Shown: positions 45,691 through 55,432 of the stretch, in pieces
Layout of the letters: every line of letters begins with the position of its first letter
Position numbering within the stretch: the first letter of the stretch is position 1
Made by a program: the position numbers and the translations under genes
The notes under the pieces: model-generated
Databases searched by the model: none
Seen by the model: the letters and a program-made list of their open reading frames with translations, nothing else
Told to the model about the DNA's origin: nothing
From: Blepharisma japonicum
Lineage: Eukaryota; Ciliophora; Heterotrichea; Heterotrichida; Blepharismidae
Length of the DNA: 64,000 bases
Assembly (NCBI GenBank): GCA_949751835.1
Contig: CATKHK010000021.1
Location: forward strand, 248,001-312,000
Direction: 5' to 3'

Positions 45691-46742
45691 ATGGAGGTTC
45701 ATCAAAATGTCCAAACAGAGTTAATTAAAAAATTAGAATTAATTTCAGCCTTTGAGATCAAACTTAAAAAAGTCTCAGAAAAATATTTATCAAGCACTCA
45801 TTTACATGAAAAGACAAAAAAGATTCAAAAAGAAAAAGTTTCCTTACAAAATGAATTAGAATTGTTGAAAAGAACAAAATTGCCAAAGTGTTTTTACAAT
45901 AGAGATAGCACTATGGCATCTCTTTATGAAGCTTTTACGGAAAAGTGTACAAAAATAACTAGAGATTTTGATACCTTTGATTATACAATTACTTTTAATA
46001 GCAGATATATCTATCATTTGACTTTTACACCATACTCACTAAAATTCATAATATATAATATTGAGACTGGCATTAAGCAGAAAATACGCTTTACAGCTTC
46101 ACAAGCATCTTTCCTTCATCAGATATATCTTCCTGATGCCAAAGTTTTTATTTATGGAGGGATTCAAGATTATTTTAATATTCCCTACCTATTTGATTTA
46201 AAAACTTATGAAACGAGAGAGCTTCCTAAGGGATTTACTCCGACAAACTCAGGAGGAATTTATTATAACCATTCAATATATCTTTTTGGGCCAAATGCAC
46301 AGAGTTCGATATGATAAAATGGAAATGAGAAAGAATTCCTAATGTGAAGAGCACAATTAAAAATTGCGCAGTTTTTAAGGATAAAATTTGTGTTTATGAG
46401 TGAGAACGTGCAATCATTTACCAATATGATATTTTAATTAGCAGCTGGTCTGAAGTCATTCGGTTTATAATGCAGGACAATCGAGATCCAAGAAGCATCT
46501 TTTTGTTTTCAGGAAATTCTAGGCTTTATATTGGTGAATTTAATAATTACTTGTATGAAAGTGAAATAAATGATGAATACACCTGGAAGTTGATAGGAAA
46601 AATAGATAATATAAAGCCTTATCAAGCTGATAAAAGAAATATTTTAAAAGACGCGGTCTTATTTCATGATATATTTTATAAAATTAATGATGATGAATTT
46701 TTAAGATTTGATTTAGCTAAAAAGGAATTCCAAAAATTCTAA
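45691..46742 (+). CDS. kelch-like beta-propeller protein with a single-base frame break
   Basis: About 350 residues in two frames. The first frame (45691-46305) has an N-terminal coiled coil and kelch-like blades (KVFIYGGIQDYFNIPYLFDL, HSIYLFGPNAQSS). The second (about 46305-46742) opens with FDMIKWKWERIP, which is exactly the expected kelch 'yD-x3-x-kWe-x-lp' continuation. The two join if one more T stood in the GTTC at 46304-46307. No canonical short intron fits. This is either a true 1-nt deletion (a young pseudogene), a sequence error in a T run, or frameshifting. Kelch proteins are scaffolds or ligase adaptors; no partner is visible. Confidence 0.7.
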
Positions 46743-47015
46743 GCAAATTTAATGAATCTTTATCTAAATTTATGTCTTATGGTAATATTGATTTAATTTA
46801 AAAAAGCAGGCTTTTTAAAAATTTTTTTATTAAATTTTTTATCATTACTTAATTTTTTTATTACTTTTTAACTCTAAATTTATTAAGTATTTTCTGATAT
46901 ATATTTATTATAAATTCCTTCTAAATATTAAGTTATCGATCATGATAACTTTAATGAAGTTCAAAATGTTGCATATTTCCGATCCATTTTATCTCTTTAC
47001 CTCGGATATAATAAT

Positions 47016-47291
47016 ATGAGTGGAGCTGAGCAAAAGTACGGGACTGACTTTACCTCTGTAAGAATTCACCAAAGACCAGGAGGGAATTCTTCATTCTCAT
47101 TAGGTTGGGGTGAAGAAGAAAAAAAGGCCCCGCCGATGACTGAGGAAGAAAGAAAGAAGAAAGAAGAGGAAGAAAAAAAGAAGAAGGAAGAGGAAGAAAA
47201 GAAAAGACTCGAGGAATTAAATAGAGCTGCTGCTCCTCAACCTAGGGCAAGAGCTCCACCTGGCGGCCACAGTAGCATCCAATTTGGTTAG
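47016..47291 (+). CDS. SPIRAL1/Jupiter-like small microtubule-associated protein
   Basis: 91 residues. The N-terminal motif RIHQRPGGNSSFSLGW resembles the PPGGxSxFSLG repeat of animal Jupiter/HN1. The C-terminal RAPPGGHSSIQFG resembles the PPGGxSSxxFG end of plant SPIRAL1. Between them is a strongly charged single helix of Glu and Lys (residues 42-66). Both families bind microtubules. The layout of one motif at each end with a helical spacer fits a small tubulin-binding peptide. The stop is TAG, and a short hairpin (GTTAGTTTAACTAAC, 47285-47299) overlaps it. Confidence 0.75.
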   Translation: MSGAEQKYGTDFTSVRIHQRPGGNSSFSLGWGEEEKKAPPMTEEERKKKEEEEKKKKEEEEKKRLEELNRAAAPQPRARAPPGGHSSIQFG

Positions 47292-47379
47292 TTTAACTAA
47301 CTTAAGTAACTAACATTAAACTATTCTGTTCTATCTGCTTTTCTAATAAAAATTTTAAAATTTCCAGGTAAGAATTAAA

Positions 47380-48033
47380 TTATAAATGACCTAAATACGC
47401 TAAGACACCTATGCATGCTATTGTTATGCTTCCCCAAATTGGACTGGCAAACACACTACCCAATGCGCATGCTGTGATAGATGATTGAATTAAGTATTTT
47501 TCTACTCCGTCGTATTCACCGAGTTTTTGGCTTGTTCTAAGTTCTGCAAAGTTTTCATAAACTTTTCAGTCAGCGTTTTCAATATACTTCATTAAGGTAT
47601 AAAATCGTACTCCACTAAGATATGATGTAAAAGTTAATACTAAGTTTCCTCCAAATAATAGACAGCAAGGAATTCATGGATATCTACCTTTTCTTAAGAA
47701 ATAATGATTTACCATTGCTAAACTGAATGCCTGCATGATAAGTGCTCCTGGATAAAATGTCCTTAATACGAAATAATCATCCATAGCTTGTGCAACTGCT
47801 CCTGGACCACCCTTAGGGTACATAGCAACTTTAATACCTTTGTATTGAAGCTCATATGAGGCATTGTATCGATGCGAATTTGCGGGGAGAGGGGTATTCG
47901 TCAAGATATGCGAAAAATAATATTTGAGAACATATTTGTCCATTATGTATTCAATTGTAATAATTCCGCAAGCTGCAACATTCAGTTTTATCATATCTAT
48001 ACTTGAAAACCTTGCTGTGAACTTGCTAAACAT
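47380..48033 (-). CDS. predicted mitochondrial or organellar membrane protein, unknown family
   Basis: 217 residues with TGA at 47671 and 47566 as Trp. The N-terminus MFSKFTARFSS is Arg/Ser-rich like a mitochondrial presequence. About four hydrophobic segments follow (LNVAACGIITIEYIM; PGALIMQAFSLAMV; then IPCCLLFGGNLVLTF; then the C-terminal SITIACIGVLAYLGHL). I recognise no domain. Mitochondrial location is inference from the N-terminus only. Confidence 0.7.
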
Positions 48034-49363
48034 CTATTTATGAATAAATATTTAATTTTAATATTTTAGATTGCAATTGTATAAACTAAAATACTATAAT
48101 AATTATAATTCAACCTCAAATTAATATGTTTTCTGAAATGTTTCGTGCATTTTTGGGCCATTGACTGATTATATCATAGCTTATGATTTCAATACATATT
48201 TTTATTTAATTTGGTTTTCATAAAGCATTTTACCTTAATACAGTTTAGTTAAAATTCAATATTTTCTAAGAAAAGATAATCGATCATGAGAGATAATTTT
48301 GGATAAAGTGAAGAACCATCTTTTTACAAAGATTTTTAATTTTTCCCTGCTCATTCTTTAAAAAATATATATGTCAAATATAATAATCAAAATTTTTCAT
48401 AATGATGGTATTATTTCAAAGGGTTGTTTATCTTTTGTGCTAACTTAAGTGAACTTTTTCTCTCAAAAGGCCAATTCAGCTGTATCTTTAAGACTAGTGA
48501 GATCTTGCTATCCCATTGGATCAGGAGGCAAGTACTCCTATGTGAAATTAATATAGAGATTTTAAAAATCCTTTTATATTGCTTCTAAAAATTTTATCTA
48601 TCGCATATTAGCAATTTTATACTCTAATTGCAATAAATTCAAAACTTAACCTATAATCAATTTTCCTCCATTTTCTCTCTTTTATCTATGTCTCTTCATC
48701 TATCTCTTTATATGCCTCTTTTTCTAAGTTCCTCTTCCTAAATACCCCTCTGTTCCTGTATACCTTCCTCTTCCTCTATGTCTTCTCCTACCACTTAATC
48801 ACTTTCTTTTTTATTTTAATTTTTCCCTTCTTTATAATCCATCAATCTAATAATTTCCTAATCACACCAAAAGCATCCTTTAGTTTCAGGCTCACTTCAA
48901 GGTGAGTTAGTATTCAATTTTACTTTGCTGCAAAGTTCCCACACTCTTCACAACTATTTTAATTTTAACTATAGAACTTGCTTCTTCAAATATAAAAACT
49001 TAAATTGCACCAATCAGGTTTAAAAAAATCCATACCCATATCATCTTCACATTTTTTACACTCAGTAATCGCATTTTTTAACATTCTATTATAAAATTAT
49101 ATTAATTTCTGATAGGCACTATAGATGATCTAAAAATTTTTATTTATTTTCAATTTTCTTTATATTGATAAAGTTAAATTATAAGCAATTCCTCTTATGA
49201 AAAGTTTTTACTATATAAAGAATTTAAGATAGGAACCCTTCACATACAATGCTGAAAGAAAATTTTAAGAATCTAATAATATTTCAGATAATCTCTAATT
49301 ATTTTAATTTATATAAACTTAATTTTTAACTATATTAAAAATTTTGAAATAAATAAATTTAAT
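48034..49363. other. 1.3-kb region without a recognisable gene, with a polypyrimidine stretch
   Basis: No intact gene found on either strand. From about 48660 to 48840 the plus strand is almost pure pyrimidine with scattered A (CTCTTCCTCTATGTCTTCTCC and similar). On the minus strand this reads as purine-rich text with short Glu/Lys/Arg-rich open stretches broken by stops. It may be a worn coiled-coil coding piece or a simple-sequence tract. A small hairpin (AGGAGGCAAGTACTCCT) lies at 48524-48540. No tRNA or snRNA signature was seen. Confidence 0.45.
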
Positions 49364-50273
49364 ATGCATTCAAGAGAAGAGCAAAAGAGATCAAAAGAAG
49401 GAAACCCACTTAGTTACTCTATTTGGCTGTCCAGTCAATTGTAAATTCTATTACAGAGACGAAGCCAAAAGAGGTGGAACAGCCCCAGGTCCGCCAGAAA
49501 AGAATTTCTACTACCCAAAAAAACTTCCCGTTAGTTCTCACAAGTTCGGAGTAAGTTCTATGAACTCTCCAATTCTTCCGAAAAAGCAGCAAGGTTTCTA
49601 TTACAGGATCAGGCTGAAATTCCTCAAATATCAGAGCTCCCGTAAAATTGCACACCAAAATGCAAGAAAATCCCAAGCTCAGCACTTCAAAACCCCCAGA
49701 AAATCTAAAAAGGCCATTAACCATCAATTACCGAATCCCAGAAACTACAAAAATTAATGAGAATAAAAAGCATAAGCCTCCTTCAAGACACAAAACCCCT
49801 CCAAAAGCACTTAATTTAATTTGCCTCCTGGTAGCTGTACCCCAACCGAAGAAATTATTACAAAAGACATGTTTGAAAAAACCTGGTGTGTCTACCCAAA
49901 AGTTCCAGAAAACAATGAGCCGCAATATTCAGATAGAAAGACTACAGAATCCCCTACATTTAAGCATGCATGGGATGAAGGTATAACAAGGCCGAAAATT
50001 CAGAATGAGAAAACAAGGAGAATGAGGCTTTTAGCGACTCACGAAAAAGTGCAGCCATTATTAGGGAATGATGTAATAAAAAATCCTGAAAAACCGTATG
50101 ATGTTCCTATTATTTTGAATAGAGACAGAAGGATTTTCAGTGCTCACATAATCGAAACAAACTCTCCGAAATCCAAGCCAGCTGTTTATAAAAACGTGAA
50201 AGCTGCTTTTCAGTCATCTTTAGATGGCGACTTTTTAAACCTTTTCGAGCCAACATCATACAAAATGCAATAA
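49364..50273 (+). CDS. uncertain gene, unknown function, with frame changes
   Basis: A 16-nt intron at 49441-49456 (GTAAATTCTATTACAG) joins a first exon (MHSREEQKRSKEG...) to EAKRGGTAPGPPEKNFYYP. The sensible reading then moves to another frame near 49592 (PVKLHTKMQENPKLSTSKPP), possibly through a 13-nt GT...AG segment (49593-49605). It moves again near 49815 to LPPGSCTPTEEIITKDMFEKTW, which runs to the TAA at 50271. No GT is available for the last change; one extra T would fix it. The protein would be basic, proline-rich and poorly ordered. Either it is a decaying gene, the sequence has an error, or the exon structure is unusual. Confidence 0.5.
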
Positions 50274-50340
50274 TAATTTGATGTAGATATTTAATAAATA
50301 TTATTCCTCCTTATTGAAGAATTTAAAAATCTAGCATCAT

Positions 50341-51774
50341 TTAAAATGTGTAGCCTGCAAGTCCACACCAGAACATGATGAATCCCATGATACCAATCAA
50401 GGTCATTATTATCATCACTGCCCAACAGATGAACAAGTCAGGCCTGGTCCATTTGCCAGGCTTGGCTTTCATATAGAACATGCATGGCAAAATAAAGCAG
50501 ATGATTGGATTGGATACAGACCCCAAAAGTGTAAGGACAAGCGCGATATTTGGAATAATCAATGCAAGTCCCATTCCAGAAAACACCAAAACTGTAACTA
50601 GGATTAAGTACCTTGACCTCGGGTACTCTTTACCCTTATAAACCAACGATAACGTCGCATCCCTACACGGATGCATCAACAAAGGTGCTCCACAAAGCAC
50701 CGTGATAAACATTGTAAAAGAGCTCTAAATAAATCTTACAATGATAACTGGGGCATTTCCATGAGGATATTTGGCACTCAATATGTTGCTGGGAAAGTTA
50801 TCTAACCCATGGTACTCCTTATAGAAAGTTAAAAACCCAAAAACTCCGACAATGATATAAATTATCATCACAGTTACCAGCCCTCTCATTAAAAATTTGT
50901 AGCCTCTGCCAGTGGTCCTTCTTTGTAGTTCTGTATAAATAAGCAGGACATTGGGATGACAAGTATAAGCAAAGACGACTAATGGACAAACCTCAAAAAT
51001 GCTGTAAGCAGTAAACTCTGCTGGTGAAGCGTTCTCGAATCGATTACCGATTTCATTTCGTCTGAGGTCAAAAAACTCTGCAGTGACCACGATTGATAAA
51101 TAAATACAAGCTCCACAGCTTAAAACTGATGTAAACCTAAGGACTGAAATCTTCTTAGCGATTGAAAGAGGATAGACGATTGCTGTCGTAATTATGATTC
51201 CTCAAGCATAATCACTGTCAAGAATACCTTCATTAATACCTAATAATCGAAATGCGTGTGGTCCTAGACTCTTAAGCAAAACAACGTAAGCGATATAAGT
51301 TCCATAATTGTTAATGATCATATTAATTTCTGAAAAAGTCCTCATTCTAGGGCCGTATAAATGCTCGCCAACACCTTCATATGTAGGAACTTTTGTTAGG
51401 TCTGATACTATAACTAGTAATTGGCATGTATAAAGACTAACAACAAAGCCAGCAATAAAAAGAAAAACACCCAAATATAGCCCAGCCAAATTAATTGCAT
51501 AAGGTAAGGTCAAAATTCCTGCACCAATAGTGGAAGCGATGATTGTGAAAACGCTGCCCTTTAGTGATCCAGGGCTGAATTTCTTTTCTATTAATCTCTT
51601 TGGAGCTCCAAAGACTCTAGCGATTTTTTGACGTGGAGACATGGGGCCGATTGAGTCCATTTCCCTTGTAGTCTCTGTGTCTCTCATACTTAAATGCTCT
51701 AATTGTTTTTGGTCTTCTTCTAATAAGAACACTTCACCCATCTTAATTATTTCACCATGAGAAATAACACTCAA
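50341..51774 (-). CDS. amino-acid/auxin permease family transporter (SLC38-like)
   Basis: 472 residues after removal of a 15-nt intron at 50725-50739 (GTAAGATTTATTTAG), which contains the in-frame stop. TGA at 51199 is Trp. A hydrophilic N-terminus of about 65 residues precedes roughly ten to eleven membrane helices. The first carries the family's hallmark GSVFTIIASTIGAGILTLPYA; others include FEVCPLVVFAYTCHPNV and the last LFICWAVMIIMTLIGIMGF. AAAP transporters move neutral amino acids with H+ or Na+. Substrate and membrane are not predictable here. Translation could also begin at the Met at residue 12. Confidence 0.9.
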
Positions 51775-52066
51775 TTACGTCATGGCATTAGGGTTTTTAA
51801 TGTATTTGATACGAAAAAAGAGTTATTTATATTTCGTTTTTAATAATGCCTATACCTTAGTTTGAGGTGCGGTTTTCATAATCTTTAAGAAAAAATAAGT
51901 ATATTTTTTATCAGGCTGGATCAGAACACTATGCAATCTAGATTAAATTTATAGCAAATACAAGAAAATCAAAATAATTATTTAAAAAAATAGAAATAAG
52001 TCCTCTTTTTAGTTTACAAGTTTCCCGCGGACGATTTTAATTTACTTGACCATTTTAATTATTTTG

Positions 52067-52396
52067 ATGAGTAAAAGAACAGGAGTTGACGCTTCAGTCA
52101 ACTTAGATGAAACTGCTAATGAAACCCAAGACTTAAGATCACCAGAAAATCTTAATAATAGAAGAAGATTGCGCATCTCTCAAATGCATATCGATACAAG
52201 GAGACATTAAAAGCTTTCAACGCCTTCAGTATCATCAATCCGTGATAATCTAAAAAATAGTAAATCCTATACAGATAACCCTGTCCTTAAGAAAAAGACG
52301 AACTCAATGCCTACAATTATCCTACTGAAGCTGACAGGCTCAATATTCCAAGCAATTTTAACTGTTTTTGCTTGTACTTTCTCTAATTTCTTTTAA
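52067..52396 (+). pseudogene. remnant of a membrane-protein gene, interrupted by a TAA
   Basis: From ATG at 52067 the frame reads MSKRTGVDASVNLDETANET and on, hits TAA at 52208, then continues in the same frame with natural-looking text (KLSTPSVSSIRDNLKNSKSY ... IILLKLTGSIFQAILTVFA) to a second TAA at 52394. No 15-17 nt intron can remove the first stop. The text resembles a cytoplasmic N-terminus followed by a membrane segment. The family is unknown. The rest of 51775-52066 shows nothing. Confidence 0.5.
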
Positions 52397-52439
52397 TTCT
52401 TCTTCTATTTAATTTTTATAATATTCTGGTTTTCTGACA

Positions 52440-52790
52440 TTATATCTCTTATTTTTTCAGATTTCGATATTTTTATTTTGATATCAGTATTTCTTGTTAG
52501 CATTTTTAGCAGGATAGAGCCCTGAGCTTAGGATGAGTTTAAGAATCAAAATACCATTCCATTATGAGAGCCATTGAGCAGATGCTTCCCTTCGAATGTA
52601 ATGATGCACCAAGAGATCTTCTGTTTGTGCTTTAGATTTTAACATTTTCTTTTCTTTAGCAGCTTTTCCCCGAGCTTTCACTTCTGCTTGTTTTCCCGAT
52701 ACCACTTCTTTTATTATCAAACAGTTATGATGGCTTCACGAGATGGCTCCCATTTTCTTTAGGCATCATTTGATAGCAAATAAAATTTCT
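52440..52790 (-). pseudogene. worn protein-coding remnant on the minus strand
   Basis: A 63-codon frame (52562-52753) reads IIKEVVSGKQAEVKARGKAA, then KEKKMLKSKAQTEDLLVHHY and IRREASAQW, with TGA as Trp. After a TAA the same frame goes on with NGILILKLILSSGLYPAKN. Upstream a different frame reads KFYLLSNDA. The text looks like old coding sequence with several breaks. The LKLILSSGLYP part recalls the 'lK-lil-aGlyP' segment of DEAH-box RNA helicases, but the match is weak. Nothing else is recognisable to 53153. Confidence 0.45.
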
Positions 52791-53153
52791 CAATCTGCAA
52801 AAAAATAAAAATTGATTTTAACTAAAATTATAGTTCGAACCAAAGTCGAGCTTGGTCTATATAATGATTTATAATATCTTTAAGTATGATTCTATATTAT
52901 GCTTGTAATTTAACTAAACTTGACAAATTAATGAACGCTAATGATCATAGCTTTAAACTGAAGAAATTAATAGCAACCAAAAAATTGGAAAAATACTAAG
53001 CATATTTATGTAGCTTTTTATCTTTATACACGTCAGTTAATAAATTTTAAAAATATCTTTTAATTAGAGAATTAATTTCCTCGCCATTTTTTAAGAGAAG
53101 GCAAACAAGTATGATTAATGCGAAGAATTTAAAATCATTTAAAAAGTTATAAA

Positions 53154-53444
53154 TTAATACTTTAAGGTTTGTTTCAGCATACTGTTTTCGAAAATAAGTT
53201 GGGACATTTCAACTTTTAGCATGCTATTTTCTGTGTAACTTGCTTGCATAAGCATTTCGTATTGTTGTATCTTTTGCTGTAAAAGAGCCTTCTCGTTGCT
53301 CAATTCGACAACTAGAGATTTGAACCTCATCATTTCCATTTTCTTTTTATTCCTTGATCTCATTGCTGCTGCTCTATTCATTTCAAGCCTTTGTTGTCTT
53401 TGATCTGTGGTTTTCTCGATTGACGTCACTTCTGAGGCTTTCAT
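53154..53444 (-). CDS. minimal bZIP transcription factor
   Basis: 96 residues, one exon. Residues 15-40 are the basic region with the invariant N-x7-R pattern (NRAAAMRSR) flanked by lysines. It runs into a leucine zipper of about seven heptads (LVVELSNEKALLQQKIQQYE, then ENSMLKVEMSQLIFENSML). There is no activation or other domain, so it likely works as a dimer partner or repressor. It binds DNA in the nucleus as a homo- or heterodimer by family knowledge. The gene stands alone between about 400-bp spacers. Confidence 0.88.
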   Translation of the reverse strand: MKASEVTSIEKTTDQRQQRLEMNRAAAMRSRNKKKMEMMRFKSLVVELSNEKALLQQKIQQYEMLMQASYTENSMLKVEMSQLIFENSMLKQTLKY

Positions 53445-53894
53445 GTAATATTTATGTCATATTTAAAGGTAATGAAATTTTATTTATTTTTAAGATTTCA
53501 GAGTATTTATATGAGAAATTATAGAATCTTTATGATACTTGTAAAGCATCTATGTGGGATGGCAAAATAAGCAGTTTTACTGGTTTTCAATCCTGAAATT
53601 GACAAAAAATAAAAGTTGGCATAATACATATTAGATAGAATTCCAGCATAATAATGCAAGGATAATGATGATTTACTTATTTATTTCTCAGTTTATAATT
53701 ATTGTGTGATAAATTTATGATGAAAAACAGGCAATTTTTCTCTGATATATAGAATAATGCAAATTTTTTAGTTAATAAATAAATAGTCAAAGTGAAGAGA
53801 GAAAATCAGCTAATAGTTCAATCTCATCGAATAATATATAGGATGCTCTTTCTAAAGTATTTATCTAATCCCTTTAATCAATATACTTTAATAA
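53445..53894. other. divergent promoter region between bZIP and eL34
   Basis: 450 bp of AT-rich DNA between two divergent starts. No RNA gene or repeat recognised. A short pyrimidine-leaning run (GATGCTCTTTCTAAAG, 53842-53857) precedes the eL34 ATG. Confidence 0.4.
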
Positions 53895-54233
53895 ATGGTG
53901 AAACGAGTGATTCTAAGGAAAAGATGTCCATATCATACCAAGTCACACAAAATAAGACAAGTTAAAACACCAGGTGGACGTCTACTTGTTCACTATGTTA
54001 AGAAAATTGCCAAAGGACCCCACTGCAAAGAAACAGGAGAAAGGTTGGCAGGAATTCCAGCTTTGAGACCAAAAGAATACTCAAGAATCAATAAAAAGGA
54101 CAGAACAGTCTCAAGGGCTTATGGAGGAGTCTTATCTCACAAGACCGTAAAAGATAGAATCATTAGAGCTTTCCTCACAGAAGAAGTAAAGGTCATTAAA
54201 AAGAAAATGCAGCAACAGAAGAAGACAAAATAA
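53895..54233 (+). CDS. RPL34: 60S ribosomal protein eL34
   Basis: 112 residues, typical length. The N-terminal YHTKSHKIRQVKTPGGRLLV is the eL34 rRNA-binding signature. GPHCKETGERLAGIPALRP and VSRAYGGVLSHKTVKDRIIR continue it. The family's first CxxC-type zinc site is not evident in this copy. It is a single exon with no in-frame TGA, and codon use is that of a highly expressed gene. Confidence 0.97.
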   Translation: MVKRVILRKRCPYHTKSHKIRQVKTPGGRLLVHYVKKIAKGPHCKETGERLAGIPALRPKEYSRINKKDRTVSRAYGGVLSHKTVKDRIIRAFLTEEVKVIKKKMQQQKKTK

Positions 54234-54446
54234 ATTAATCTTCTAATCATTATACAAACCAATTTTTAGCCTTAAACAGATCTCTTGAGCAAAAAGAACT
54301 CAGAAAAATGAATTAAGCACAAATTATAAGCATATCTTCATAAATAAAAAATGTACTCAAAAAATTGAGATTTTTATTAAATCGCATATGCAAAGTACCT
54401 CAAAATGTACCCAATATTGAATTTTTAAGAAGATATGAGATTATAA

Positions 54447-55286
54447 ATGCTAACACCAAATATGGAAGATCAAATAGTCTGCTCAGATGTTTTTCATAAA
54501 AGAAAGTTCTCCCCTTTGCCTGAGAGTGATTTTGGAGATACCAAGAGATCTAAAAAAGTGAAATTTGCTGATGAAAAAACAAGGAAAAATGAGTTGGCAA
54601 ACTCATCCGCCTTTTCAGATATGCTCAATCTTAGCAACACAACAATTCCAGTACCTTTTGTATTCAGGACTGAGCTGAGGAGTAAGCTATCTACAAAGGC
54701 AGATATCAAAAGTGAAGAAAATTTAGCACAAAGGCCAAAATTCAAAGCTCGGAAAATTCCAAAGTCTGTTTATTACCCTAAAATCCTTAAAATTTCTTCA
54801 GATAAGCCCCTAACTCAGCCTGTATCTTTGAAATTTTACACAGATTCCAGAGCTAGCCGGCATAAGCCAGCTGAAAAAGAAGATATGGCTCACACTCAAG
54901 AATTCAAAGCTTTGCCATTAAACAAAAAAATACTTGAAAAACCTGATTTTCAGTTTAAAAAATCTGATATTAAAGCAACAGTCCCTAAAGAATTTAATTT
55001 TGAGACAGCAAAAAGGGCTAAAATATATGAAGAATTTGAGCAAAGTGAGAATAAAACTGATAAATCTTTTGATTCAGCCACATTTCTCGTTGCAAAAGTA
55101 AGCGCAAAGGTGTCAGATAGTTTTAGTTTCCATAAGAATGAAGCAGCCGATAGAACTTTTTCTGATGAATCTAACAAAGAAAATAAATGTCCAGACCAAG
55201 AACTCACAGCTATCAGATCTTGCCATGATGCGATTAAAAATATAGGTTTTGAAAATTTTGTTTCTAAAGAAAATGAAATTAATTAA
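54447..55286 (+). CDS. TPX2-like spindle/microtubule protein
   Basis: 279 residues, basic and mostly unordered with no TGA. It carries TPX2-type elements: PKFKARKIPKSVYYPKI and, more clearly, FKALPLNKKILEKPDF followed by VPKEFNFETAKRAKIYEEF, matching the 'F-x-A-x-P-x-P ... P-x-x-F-x-F-x-T-x-x-RA' repeat of TPX2. KRSKKVKF near residue 35 could be a nuclear-localisation signal, and KENKCPDQ a KEN-type degradation signal (inference). TPX2 binds microtubules and Aurora kinase. The Aurora-binding N-terminus is not recognisable here. The start may be Met6 rather than Met1. Confidence 0.72.
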   Translation: MLTPNMEDQIVCSDVFHKRKFSPLPESDFGDTKRSKKVKFADEKTRKNELANSSAFSDMLNLSNTTIPVPFVFRTELRSKLSTKADIKSEENLAQRPKFKARKIPKSVYYPKILKISSDKPLTQPVSLKFYTDSRASRHKPAEKEDMAHTQEFKALPLNKKILEKPDFQFKKSDIKATVPKEFNFETAKRAKIYEEFEQSENKTDKSFDSATFLVAKVSAKVSDSFSFHKNEAADRTFSDESNKENKCPDQELTAIRSCHDAIKNIGFENFVSKENEIN

Positions 55287-55432
55287 TTTAGGTATAACTA
55301 TATGCCAGCTTTCTATTTATTGCTCTCAATGAGAATTAGAATAATTCTAGTTAAGCTTGTTAGTTAATTTTTCAGTTAATAATCTCTTATACTACTAATG
55401 AAAAGCAGAAAGCAAGAGGCTCGTATAATAAA

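Noticed and set aside
46304-46329. 26-nt intron to repair the kelch gene
   Set aside because: GT and AG are present at the right phase, but the segment removes the conserved FDMIKW residues and is far longer than the 15-17 nt introns used here.
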